NCBI GenBank assembly: GCA_900073065.1
Contig: FJOG01000011.1
Coordinates: 62,001 to 126,000 of the forward strand
Source: Phialocephala subalpina
Taxonomy: Eukaryota; Ascomycota; Leotiomycetes; Helotiales; Mollisiaceae
Direction of reading: 5' to 3'
DNA: 64,000 nt
The notes under the pieces are model-generated. The model was not told the DNA's origin, searched no databases, and worked only from the letters and a program-made list of their open reading frames with translations. Position 1 is the stretch's first letter. Every line of letters begins with the position of its first letter. This document shows positions 43,995-55,152 of this stretch, piece by piece. Both the position numbers and the translations under genes were made by a program.

Positions 43995-46975
43995 TTATTG
44001 GGAAAGCTCAGCCTCCAATGCAGCTTGACGAGCCTTCTCTGCACCGATTCGTTGCTTGACACCCTCGCTTTGTCTGCGCAGCTCACGAATACTTTCTAGC
44101 GTAGCATTGTACTCTCGAAGATCCTTGAGCTCCTTCTCCAAGCGCTCATTCTCCTCCTTTTGGCGACGAAGTGTATCGTGAATGGCTCGATTGGCCGGAG
44201 CGACGGAGGTCTTGCGAGGGCGGTCGTCGACTGAGCCGTTACCGGTAGTGTCATCTGCCTTTCGCTTGTGAGATTGGATGGTGTCAGGTTGGGGAGTGAT
44301 GGATTGACGACGAGGCTCAGTGCTCTGGGGCTTGTTGGCTTGGGTGACTGGTTGAGGAGTCAGAGATTGATGGCCATAGTCACTGTTGAGGAAGACAAGT
44401 CGAGACCGATCCTCAAGCTTCTTTTGGTGTGCTAGCAACTCTTCCTCGGTTGGTAGAGATTGACGGCGTAACTCGATGGTCTGGAGCTTTCGGACTAAGG
44501 TTTCGGGTTGAGGTGTCAAGGAGAGACGTACGGTGCTGGCGGGGCGGGTAGAGAATAAGGGCTTATCAGCAAGCTTGCTTGCGAGGCCGCCTAGATGAGC
44601 TTGTCCTGCAGTCTTGAATGATTGAGATGGGGGAGAACCGAACAAAGAGGTATTCTCATGTCGGAGCTGAGTGGAAGGCGAGTCATCAGGAGTACCTTCG
44701 CGGGCTTGCTTAGCAGGATTCCTCGCATGAACCTCCTTCGGGATATACATCACATGAGACATTGTAGGGCTACCAAGAATCGGGCTTGGCACAGAGTGAT
44801 ATCGAGGCTCAGGAGTCATGCTGTCAGATAGGGCATTTTGACGCATGCTGACTTGAGACTGCATCTCTGTCTTGACCGATGAGCTTGAGGTGGCTCTCTG
44901 ACTGTTCTTGACACTGGCTTGCACCTCGGTGTCGTTGGCAATCTCGGTGGCGGCATTTGAAGCATCAGAATAGTTGCTCAAGACAGAGGCTCGGCGAGAA
45001 GCAGGGCGTTGATCAACCTGGCCATCATGTGCAATGTTGCTTGCAATAGAGATTGATTTGCCTCGAACTCCGGCATCCATGGACAGCTTTGGCACAGTAT
45101 AGCGCTGGAAGTGATTGGAAGTGGTGTCTGTTGACGACGCCGCATAGTTCCTAGCCTCCATTCGAGCCATGTCCCGACCATTGTCAGCAGATGATGAGAT
45201 GGGAAGGGATGTTTGTTGATGTGGCGCGCCTGGTGCTTCAAATAGATGTGAATTTGGTTGGTTTTTTTGAATTGATGGAGGTGGGGTCACTAGAGTGAGT
45301 TCAGGTCCTGATTCATCCAACGACTTGGGAAGCTCGGACTTCTTTGCAGGCTGCTCCTCGAGCCGATCAGTCATGGGCCCATCAGGAGTCTCCATGGTTG
45401 GCAGGACTTGACCTGAGCCGAGGCTGGCTGAGATACCAACACTGCCTTGAGTTGATACCATATCTCTAGCGGCTCTGCTTGCAGGAGCAGACTTGAGTCC
45501 AGCGAGAGACATCTTCTTTGGAGCTGCATGAGCAGACAGGCTCGCACCACCTTCTGTCTCGGCCTTTAATGCGGTTGAAGTTACTTGTCCGTCCTTGCTC
45601 GATGGTAGTTCCGGGTTCTGTGGCTGGGAGTCTGATGCAGATTTCTTCGAAACTTGGCTGGTAGGGTGAGATACTTGAGTAACTGAGTTGGCAACTGGAC
45701 TTGCTGATTCCTGCTCTTCGGGGATCGATGTCAATCGCTTCGTGGGTCCTGGTTCTGCGCCCTCTGAGACTTCTGTACCGGAATTGGCCATGATATTCAG
45801 AAGTCCTGAAACAGTTTGTTGAGGGACTGTTGGTGCAACTGAAGGCTTTCTCTTGTTCTTCTTAGCAGTGGCTTCATCAGCCTCCAGATCTCCGTTTTCC
45901 TTAGATGCCTCCTTCAGCTTTTCGGCTGGCTTCTCTGGCTTCTCAATTGATTGCTCCTTAAGCTTCTCGGCTGACTTCTCCTTGGGCTTCTCAACGATCT
46001 TCTCGGCCGTCTCCTCTGCCTCCTCCTCTGCCTCCTCCTCTTCGGCTTCAGGTTCTGCAACATCCTCATCATCCGTAGCTTCCTCGGCAGCTTCTTCCTC
46101 AGCTGATTCATCTGCGAAGAGATCATTTGCCGGATCTCTGATGGGAACATCGGGTAGACCAAGCTTGTGCATCTCGGTGGCGGATCGATAGTGGAAAATA
46201 AACTCGTAAGTCAGCTCCCACTCCGATGTCTTTCTATTTCCGGCATTATCGGCTCTGTCGCGGACGCCTGATTTCTTAGGGCAAGGGCTGTGGGCATGTT
46301 GGAAACTATGGGAGACATTAGCAAACGATCCTTGTTTGAAGTGACTCTACTTACCCAATTTCGAAGGGTGGTAAGTAGCCTGGTCTCGGGTCGACTAGAC
46401 GATTAACGTTGTACCATTCGCGACTGTCTTCATAGGTGGGAAATTTAAGGGTCTCGCCATCCTTTGAGTCAGTAGATTCTGCGTCCGTCTTCTTCCGCCA
46501 ACCTTCGACGATAATTGTACCGACTTTGGAAGGCTCTTGACCACTCTCAGCCACTAGCAAGAATCAGCATCATCGTAGAAACTAGGTACCCTTGGTACTT
46601 ACATCTACTCTCCCCTTGGTTGCGTGACTGGATCACCATATCAGATCGGAATGCTGCGCCTGGGGCCTTTCCTCTGCCGATGTTGGCATGAATTGCCTTG
46701 TCAAACACCAGGGTAGCCTGGCGGCGTGTTTCAACAGCACGAATGATACCATCTGGAATCAAGACGAACTCGTCAACAATACCTGGCTTTGCTTGGCAAT
46801 GGAGGGTCAAGACATCTCTAAGAGCAACCACAAGGTAGCTTTCAGAGCCTCTAACACCCTCGATCTCGATGGGCTTGTTGAGGTACTCCGGGAGGAGTTC
46901 ATCGCCGACCTGAACCCATACTTTGCAGTCAGGCTTCGGCGGCTTGCTCGATCTCTTGGATTTGGTCGACAACAT
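43995..46975 (-). CDS. Large, mostly disordered protein with N-terminal folded domain, unknown function
   Basis: Three exons, complement of 46975..46603, 46553..46355 and 46305..43995, 960 residues; an in-frame ATG at 47023 would add 16. The N-terminal 230 residues look folded: KVWVQVGDELLPEYL, SESYLVVALRDVL, IIVEGWRKKTDAES and EWELTYEFIFHYRS. This may be a fungal DUF7918-like domain, but I am not certain. An acidic EEAAEEATDDED tract, KPKEKSAEKLKE repeats and a long Ser/Thr/Pro/Gln region follow, with LTPQP repeated near the end. A C-terminal coiled coil (RRQKEENERLEKELKDLREY) may mediate self-association. The acidic/basic tracts suggest a nuclear protein. Confidence 0.72.
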
Positions 46976-47665
46976 TGTTCGCGTGTGCTGAGGTACTGAA
47001 TGTGACGCCGTCTGCTTTTGCAAAGTCTGGTAGGATTGGGTTGGGAATCAAAGGAAACAAAGGAAGTGCTAAGGTTGTGGGAGTCAAGGTCTCCGAAGAC
47101 GATCCCAAGACGGTACGGTCATAGACGAGGGGTTCAAAACGCTAAAGGTGTTGACAAAGTAGTCGTAGGAGGTTTGCAAGATGTGGAAAGTAATGAGATC
47201 TTGCAGAAAAGAGTGGCTTGCAAGATCGAGGGCATGAGGAGAAGATTGAAGATTGACAGGTGTTGTAGTTGTGATGTTGGAGATCGAAGGTAGAGACAGC
47301 TTGGATTTAAGTACTGCAATAGCGCCGAGTTCGCTTGAACTTAGCGGATCAAAGCTGGATGAAGGGGTCGGTGAATGTTAAAGACGAATTTGTTCGAAGC
47401 TGGAAATCTCGGTTAATGAGTTGTGTTGAAAGATCAGATGTGAGGAGGCTGTACCCTTAGAAGAGCTAATGTCCTAGCAATCACCCCTCCTTTAATTTCG
47501 TATCTCAACCTAACAGATCACTACCCCTCATATACTGCTACTTGTCGAAGAACCCTCTTCCACGTAAACCATTAAGGGTTTCTCTAACTACCCCAAAAGC
47601 GTTTTTCTGAAGCAACAACTGAAGCAGAGTCAGAGAAGATTAGGGCAGTGACCTTCTCAACAAAT
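46976..47665. other. Upstream region of the 960-residue protein gene
   Basis: No gene recognised in 690 bp. It probably holds that gene's promoter. Confidence 0.45.
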
Positions 47666-47776
47666 AGTGCTCATAGTACCAATGTGAAGTTCTGGCTCCG
47701 AAACAACCATTCCTTCAGTCCCCTGGTCGCCTGAGGTCTATACGTATCCAACCTCGGAACCAAGAGAAGACCAGCT
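47666..47776 (-). pseudogene. Degenerate partial tandem copy of the MTR2 3' end
   Basis: This stretch aligns, in the same orientation, with 47801..47911, the last codons of the neighbouring NTF2-like gene, at an offset of 135 bp. Read in the matching frame its end gives EWLFRSQNFTLVL then stop, against KKWLVQSQNFRLVL then stop in the gene. Upstream it carries frame breaks. No separate product is expected. Confidence 0.75.
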
Positions 47777-47805
47777 TGATAACATCCAATGCAGATTCTT
47801 AGCGC

Positions 47806-48368
47806 TCATAGTACTAATCTGAAGTTCTGGCTCTGCACCAACCACTTCTTTAATCCCTTGGCCGCCTTTGGACCATGAGCCTCCAAGTTCGGAACCAGAA
47901 CAAGACTGTCTGAGAAAGCTCGAACGTCCCCGTCCTCTCCATACTTCACAGTGCCACCGACAATAACCACAATGCTCATCTTCTTTCCGTCCATATCTAG
48001 AGCCAGAGCGCTCTCGTTTGCAGCGACGTTGTAATTTGCGTTGATGGTATGGCAGTCGAAGGTTTGTACTTCATAATGTGCCTTTGTAACTTGCTCGTCG
48101 AATATTTTCTGGATTTCTGTAGGGTCTGTCGAAGGAACACCATTCAGAACGATGTCTGCTGCGATAGGTTTTCCGGGGACCGGTTTGACATAGAAGTCTG
48201 CGATGCTCGCTCGGCCTTTAGGATTATTCAGTGCTGGATAATAGGCATCGATGAAGTCTTGAGCCGCTATAAAATCGTTAGCAATGTCCAGAAGGTCCTT
48301 CGAGTGGAATCTCTACCAACGCCTGCTACAGTGACTTCGATCAAAGGGTCCAAAGTTGGTTCAGTCAT
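47806..48368 (-). CDS. MTR2: NTF2-like mRNA export factor, Mtr2 type
   Basis: Two exons, complement 48368..48317 and 48266..47806, 170 residues; the 50-bp intron (GTAGAG ... TTGCTAACGA ... TTATAG) restores AGVAAQDFIDAYYPALN. The fold reads as an NTF2-like cone: AAQDFIDAYYPAL, SIADFYVKPV, IQKIFDEQV, TFDCHTINANY and MSIVVIVGGTVKYGED, then FSDSLVLVPNL and a C-terminus ending SQNFRLVL. Fungal Mtr2 has this length and pairs with Mex67 at nuclear pores for mRNA export. The NTF2-like call is firm, Mtr2 rather than another small NTF2 protein is probable. It is divergent from the MetRS gene. A broken copy of its 3' end lies just downstream. Confidence 0.75.
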
Positions 48369-48622
48369 CGCGTGAGTTGCTCGGATCTCAAGGCGTATGG
48401 AGTGGATGACGAGCAGAGGTCTTATAGACATCCATCTAAGCAGGCTCGGCTTTTGACGTTGGAGTCACAAATATTGCTGTCTGCCTGATTCACTGTTCAT
48501 TGTCACTGAAGGAGTGAGGTTAGGGGATTTTGGTGGCATGCGGTCTGTGCGGCCGCCTACCCGCATGAAATCATCAGAAAAGCTCCAGCTCCAACGCGAC
48601 TCGCGTTATTCTTTCTCCAGCT
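48369..48622. promoter_or_regulatory. Divergent promoter region, MTR2-like / MSM1
   Basis: Only 254 bp separate the two start codons. No specific site was assigned. Confidence 0.5.
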
Positions 48623-50494
48623 ATGAATGTACGACATATTGCCCCTATTGTCAGCAGTCGATTGACACAAGGCACGGGAAAGCAATGGGGGAAAGGATGG
48701 GTCTGCGGCTCTTGCAGAAGTAAAGCTCAGCCTCGAGCACAATTCAGCACTTCTCGACAACTTTCAGAAAAACCCTACTATATCACGACTCCTATTTTCT
48801 ACGTCAATGCTGGTTGGTCCCTATTACACTTCAGAATACCAGTTGCTGACAATATTCTTCAGCTCCTCATGTCGGCCACTTCTATACCATGGTCCTTACA
48901 GACATTCATAAACGATGGCAAGTTTTGAAGGGAAAGAATGCAATTCTTTGCACTGGGACGGACGAACATGGGATGAAAATACAACAAGCGGCTGCCAAAG
49001 CCAATACCCCCCCGAAAGAATTCTGCGACTTGACTGCCGAGACATTCAAGTCACTTGCGAAACGAGCAAATCTGTCGAACGATTACTTCGTCAGGACAAC
49101 GGACTTGGACCACAAGGAGGCTGTACAGTTTTTCTGGCAGATGCTGAAGGAGCGGGAGTACATCTACGAATCGAAGCATGAGGGGTGGTATTGCGTCAGT
49201 GATGAGACTTTCTACCCCGAATCTGCCATTGAGAAGCGGCTAGACCCATACACCGGACGGACATTTATGGCTTCGTCGGAAACAGGGAAGGAGGTGGAAT
49301 GGACATCCGAGAAGAACTATCACTTCAGGTTATCTGCTTTCAAGGACGAACTACTCGAATTCTACAGGAAGAATCCGGAATTCGTCGTCCCGGCGGCTCG
49401 AATGAACGATGTGATCAAACAGGTGTCCGAAGGATTGGAAGACCTTTCAATTTCTAGGCCCGTTGAAAGGCTGACGTGGGGTATTCGTGTGCCAGACGAC
49501 GAAAGTCAGACCATATATGTCTGGTTGGATGCTCTCATCAATTACATTACCAAAGCTGGGTACCCGTGGGCTCCGGGAAACGAACAAGCCTTAGGCTGGC
49601 CCGCAGATGTGCAAGTCATTGGCAAAGATATTGTTAGATTTCACTGCATATACTGGCCAGCCTTTCTACTGGCATTGGGGATTGATCCTCCAAAGCAGAT
49701 TTTGACCCATGCACATTGGACTCTCAACCACCAGAAGATGGCCAAGTCAACAGGAAATGTGGTCAACCCGTTCTTTGCCATGGATCGGTTTGGTGTGGAT
49801 GTGATGCGATATTATCTCGCACATGATGGTGGAATCTTGAATGATGCCGATTATGGGAATCATTTTATCGTCCAGAGGTACAACAAAGGTCTCCAAGGAG
49901 GACTTGGAAACTTGGTAAGCAGGGTGACTCGGCCCAAGATCTGGAGCGTCTCAAAAGCCGTTGCTTCAGCTCATAAGGGCCTTCTTGGTGCGCCGGACGA
50001 GATCATAGAGGCTCAAATTCGAATGCTTGAGGAGCTGCCTGGCAAGGCTGATGCAAAGATGGCAGAATTGAACGCTGGTGCGGCACTGCAAACTATTATG
50101 GAAGCTGTTTACGAGGTAGATATCCTCGTCCTCGAATATAGAGCCCTCACTAATCTTGAAACAGACAAACAAATTCCTCGCAGCCGTTGCCCCCTGGAGC
50201 CTTTCAAAACAAGCAATTGCCGAATCAGACCCTATTGCCAAGCAGGAATTGGAGAATCGCGTCAATTCCACGGTCTACCACAGTGCCGAAGCTGTTCGCA
50301 TCATTGGCATTCTTCTACAACCATACATGCCAAGCAAAGCAGCGCAGCTACTTGATATGCTAGGTGTTGGCGATTTCAAGAGGACTTTCAATGATGCCGT
50401 ACTCGGCGGAGATCCTTCTTATGGAGCGCCGATGACACCCCTTGGCAGATGCGCTCATGATGGCCTCTTCCCGCCATTGGCGGTTGAGACTTGA
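48623..50494 (+). CDS. MSM1: Mitochondrial methionyl-tRNA synthetase
   Basis: Three exons, 48623..48812, 48863..50115 and 50165..50494, 590 residues. The N-terminus (MNVRHIAPIVSSRLTQG ... AQFSTSRQLSEKPYY) is a good mitochondrial presequence. Class Ia synthetase motifs follow: TTPIFYVNAAPHVGHFY contains the HIGH-type site, formed across the first intron, then GTDEHGMKIQQAA, ESKHEGWYCVSDE, and KMAKSTGNVVNP (KMSKS loop, about 355). The C-terminal helical anticodon-binding domain includes NKFLAAVAPWSL and ILLQPYMPSKA. It charges tRNA-Met in the organelle. Length and motif order match fungal mitochondrial MetRS, so the call is firm. Confidence 0.95.
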
Positions 50495-51471
50495 GTTGAG
50501 AGTAGGAGGAAAGATGTGTAAATAGTAAGCAGAGTGGAACCATTTTCCAGTCATGCTCTTGTACCGTTGAATGTATACTAGTTTGTACAGCAGAAAGATT
50601 CCGACAGCTCTTGGAACATTGAAAATGTTCTTTAGTTCCCAACTCTTTTTACAAGATGTTACATCCTAACGTCGCGCCTCATAGGTTGGCAGCATGTGAT
50701 TTGGAGGGAGAGCACATCACGATCCCAAGCATCCCGGTCACGAGGCTTTAGCTGAGGAGCTTGAACGTGTTGATAAGCTGTATCATGAGGAGAGAAAGGT
50801 ACATATTTTCTTATTGTCCGACGAAAGAAGAGACATCACAATACGTTCACTGGCTAATATGGGATGAGGAATAGACAGCATTGAGTTTGCAATTGCATGA
50901 TGCACGGAATACACGCACCAGCTGCACAACTAAGTCGTACCGCTACCGATTCATCGGCTCTCGAGAGTGATAGTCGGGCGAGGGTCTCTCCAAAGAAACT
51001 AGAGAATTCGCCAAGGGGAATTAAATAAGTTCCGAGGTAAGATTCTCAAGGCTCAGAGATTTGCACGTGTGCGGATGCGGCTAGCAATTCCCCGCAATTC
51101 GATTACCCCTGACCCTCGCTAATTTGCTCTAATTTGGCATTTGATGCGAACTTTGAAAGCCAAGTTGAAGAGAGGGACGTGCCAATCATGATTCATCGCA
51201 AGGTCGAGCAACACTACACGGAAGCATGCTGAATGAGGTTGATCAGACGAGTCTGGACGTCCCTGGCAGGGGGACTGAACACAACATTGGATGATGTGCT
51301 AGGACTAAACACCCTGCCATATGCAGTGACGTTAAGTGTACCAGTGTCCTACCAGTTACGGGACACTATGTTTCGATCATGCTCAATTATATATCTCCGT
51401 TGCAAATCCTCCTCCGTCTCTCAGATCGCATCTCATAGTTTTTTTCACTCTAGTTTGCTAAGGTCGCAGCA
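50495..51471. other. Intergenic region, no gene recognised
   Basis: 977 bp. Short frames only. The right end probably holds the carboxylesterase promoter. Confidence 0.45.
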
Positions 51472-53464
51472 ATGAGGGTTTCTGATGTTTTGTTCTTCTG
51501 CCTCGCGGCCACATTTACCTATGCGTTAAAAGAAAGACAATTGAGCTGGACTGTAGGCCAAACAGTGCAAACGAGCAGTGGACCAGTCAATGGCCATCCA
51601 GCGGGCACTGCCAAACAAGTATCTGAATATCTCGGCATTCCATACGCGCTACCGCCGGTAGGGAATCTGAGATGGGAGCCACCGCAGAAATATAATGGTA
51701 GTTCTACCATCAATGGGACGAACTTCGTGAGTCTACTTTTTTCATTGATATGTCACAAGTCTCAGTATTTCTACGTAGGGTTACTCTTGTCCCGCAGTCG
51801 TTTCGCCGCCCCCAAACGCGACTGCCGTTGCCAAAGCAAATGTCACTGCTGCAGGTCTGGAGATCTTGGATCTTGTAGATGAAGTAGGGACGACATTTGG
51901 TGAGGATTGCTTGACGCTCAATGTTTGGACGAAGCCGCAGACAGGAGATGCGAAGAAAGCGGTTTTGGTGTGGATCTATGGTGGCGGATTTGTGTACGGA
52001 AACACCGATAATCCGGGCTATAATGGCCAGTATATTGCAGACCAGGAAGACGTTGTTCTGGTCTCTATGAAGTACGTTACCCCTTTTTTAATGAGAGATT
52101 TGAAACTAATCAGGTCAATAGTTACCGTTTAAATATCTTCGGCTTTCCTGGAAATCCAGCTGGGACCAATAATCTAGGCCTTTTGGATCAACGACTAGCA
52201 ATCGAGTGGGTTCGAGATAATATCGAAAACTTTGGAGGTGACACTTCCCGAATCACCATTTTTGGACAGTCGGCAGGGGGTGCTTCAGTAGATGTAAGTG
52301 TCAATTTCTCGGAGAATTACTACCTCTTTCAGCATGTCTTTGGAGTGCATTGCTCCAATGCACTCCAGCTGTGCTCCATACGCACTCGTGAGACATACAT
52401 TTTTGCTCCTGAGATGCACAAAAGAAGTTAGCTGACTCCGAGATCTTGACAAACAGTACTTCACTTTCGCATGGACGTCAGATCCAATCGTGTCTGGTCT
52501 TATCTCTGAATCCGGTACTGTGTTTGGCATTAAACCGAATTCAAACGCAACCAACACTGCTTCCTGGTTTAATGTGTCTTCGACTCTTGGGTGTGGAGAC
52601 GCAACTTCAGATAGTACATCTGTACTCGAATGCATGCGTACAAAGCCCTATACTTCTATCATCTCCGCTATCCCAAGCAGCAACAGTGTCACTGGCCTGG
52701 GCGGTTTCGGTCCTGCCGTCGACGGGGTGGTCGTCTTCGACGACTATCTCTCCCGCGCCGAGTCTGGAAACTTCATCAAAGCACCACTCCTCGTAGGTAA
52801 CGCCGACTACGAAGCCGGGCTGTTCCAGACTATCGCTGCGCTTAAAGGTGTCGTCTATTCTGGGGACTACTGGGCTGCTTTCGACCTCATTGGCTTCACA
52901 TGTCCCGCTGGTATTCGAGCCAATCTCAGTCTTGCAAATAACATCCCTACATGGCGATATCGCTGGTTCGGGGCATTCCCAAATACGGAGTTAACTACTG
53001 TTCCCTCCAGCGGCGCTTGGCATGCAAGTGAACTCGCGCTGCTCTTTGGCAATTTCCCCTTCGGGCCAGGAGTCCCGGATTCAACGACTGCGGAAGTTGC
53101 TATTGGGAATTACACCCGCGGTGCGTGGGCAGCGTTTGCGAAGGATCCAGTGAATGGCTTGAATACGTATGGAGGCGGTTGGCCCCTGTATGATCCAACG
53201 AAGGAGACTTTGGTAAGGCTGGGCTATCAAAATATGACGGGGACGAGCTTGGCTTATCCACAGTTTTACGATGGATGTACTTCCACGGTTCCAGTAACAA
53301 TGACTGGGAATTCGACGGAAAATGGGACTGGCACTGCGACGTCAAGTGGAAGTCCGGGTGGAAGCCAGACATCGCCAGCTACGGTACCAGTGTCGAGGGG
53401 AAGTGTGGGTAAAAGTACCGGGGTTGTGCTTGTTACTGCGGCAGCTATTGCTTGGTTGTTGTAG
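51472..53464 (+). CDS. Secreted type-B carboxylesterase, possibly GPI-anchored
   Basis: Four exons, 51472..51726, 51779..52071, 52122..52293 and 52457..53464, 575 residues. A signal peptide (MRVSDVLFFCLAATFTYA) is followed by the alpha/beta-hydrolase core: EYLGIPYALPPVGNLRW, FGEDCLTLNVW, VWIYGGGFVYG (oxyanion hole), YRLNIFGFPG and FGQSAGGAS with the nucleophile Ser233. WHASELALLFG supplies the likely catalytic His. Several N-glycosylation sites occur. The C-terminus is Ser/Thr/Gly-rich and ends in STGVVLVTAAAIAWLL, which could be a GPI-attachment signal. The substrate ester is unknown. The third intron (163 bp) contains a perfect hairpin and resembles an intron in the SNF2-RING gene. Confidence 0.9.
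52294..52456 (+). repeat. Candidate introner-like intron in the carboxylesterase gene
   Basis: A 163-bp intron. At 52342..52366, GGAGTGCATT and AATGCACTCC form a perfect 10-bp stem with a 5-nt loop. Its 5' end (GTAAGTGTCAATTTCTC), its ATGCACTCCA core and its CTGACTCC stretch match the intron at 5939..6074 in order. Confidence 0.45.
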
Positions 53465-53512
53465 GTAATCGATTCTGCATATAGGCTGCAAACGCCGTCG
53501 AATGGTAGTTGT

Positions 53513-54060
53513 CTAATCCCGAAGCATCTTCTCCAACAAAGTCTTCTCTCCACTTCTATCTACCATCTCCCTGAATGCACCCTTCTCACCCCCCAGCTCT
53601 TTCGGTCCTCCAAACTCCACAAGTCTACCATCCCTGAGCCCTAAGGTTCGTGAAAATCCTGCAATAGCACTCAGTCTTCTCGCCACCACAAGTAACCTGC
53701 TGCTCGCAAACTCCCCCCTGATACTAGGCTGAAGGAGTGTATCGGTGACCATGTCGACAGCGCTCGTTGCTTCATCTAATATGAGAATCTTAGGACGAGC
53801 AACTATAGCCCGAGCGAGGCAGAGAAGTTGCCTCTGTCCCTGGTCCCACCATTATCAGTCACTGGAATATCTGAAAGGTGGACGCGATGGAGAGCTTCGT
53901 GAATGGAAGCGTCGCTGTACTCGTTGAATGGATCCAGGTTCGAGCGCAATGTACCCGAGAAAAGCACAGGATCTTGTTCTGGGCGACCCTGAGGCTTCTT
54001 TTGACACCCAAGGGGAGGAAGAGGGTAGTATCGATTTCAAGGAGGATTTCGGCGAGGAAG
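53513..54060 (-). pseudogene. ABC transporter C-terminal nucleotide-binding domain remnant (ABCC-like)
   Basis: Read on the minus strand, pieces in order are [20 protein letters not shown], then [17 protein letters not shown], then [20 protein letters not shown] with [10 protein letters not shown] (Walker B), then [20 protein letters not shown] and [14 protein letters not shown] to a stop at 53513. These are the Q-loop, signature, Walker B and H-loop regions of a full-size ABC transporter. They lie in different frames, the stretch before the signature is deleted, the expected LS of the signature is missing, and the usual switch His reads Arg (VVARRL). Membrane domains and Walker A are not found upstream. 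A dead relic is inferred. Confidence 0.75.
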
Positions 54061-55152
54061 ACTCCTAGTACTACACAGTCTTCTAAGACGCATTCGCGAG
54101 CGACTTGGTCTAGATTCGGGAGAAGAAGCGTTTTTATTTGGTGTCTTTGGAATTGGGCTGAGCAATTCAATTTGTTTCGTACGGAGAAAAGCGCGTGGTT
54201 TGGATTTTCTCCTTAATATTGAGCTGAGACGTTTTGTCTAGCTGCTTGGAGTAAAAGCGGTCCGTTTTGTATCTTGATATTGGGCTCTTGAATTGGAGCT
54301 TCTTACTAGCAGCTACAGAACGATTCTGGAGACGGGTCACCCATGCAGGCTGCATTACTTTGGAGATATTTGCTTGCGAGATAATGCTCAATTGGATTTG
54401 TCATCAAGACAGCATTGATTTAGGGTCTTTGCTTGATTGATTCTACCAATTGGAAGGACGATTGAGCTGCGTTTACTTAGAGCTCTAGCTATTCAAAAGC
54501 ATAGCTACTCAGACGCATGGATGATAATAAAGTGCTGCGTATTTTCAAAGCTTCGCAAATGTTGAATGTGACTTGAAGTTGCAGAATAATCTTCACCTTA
54601 AGCAAGCAATACCAATATGTAAGAGCGCTGGTCCAGTACAGCATAGGCGCAATGTGCCAGTATCAAACGAGAGTGCGGCCGATGTCTCTCAGAGGGTGGG
54701 AGTTTTTCCCTTCCAGGTTTGCTATATTGTGTAACACCATTATGGTCCGTATAGTTCGCAAATAATATGCATGGGTGATGACAGCTCTCGCGTGTTGTAG
54801 AGCTAGGACTGCCCAGGGCCTTCGGGTTTACAGTTCCACAGAACTTGACATTTTCGCTGCCAAAAGTCGTGGCTGCGGTTCAGGAAGTCAGGTACCGGAA
54901 TACGATTCTGAACATGGTGAGTGGTTCACATAATTCGCAAAATATGAGAGTGATGATAGAAATTGCGGTTGTACCTGGCATGAATTGAAGTGAAGTTTGC
55001 AGAAGCGGCACGAGAGATTCAGCCTTCGGAAGCACTGCCGAGCAGCCTCTGAGGCGTTTGGCGATCTGTCACGACTTACGAACCTTCATCATCAAACACA
55101 AGGCCTGCCTTCCACCATTCTTCCTTCCTTTCATTCATTTGTGACTGGAAAG
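54061..55152. other. 1.1-kb intergenic region, no gene recognised
   Basis: It may include further decayed ABC-transporter sequence at its left end. The right end is the STE24 promoter. No other signal is seen. Confidence 0.45.
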
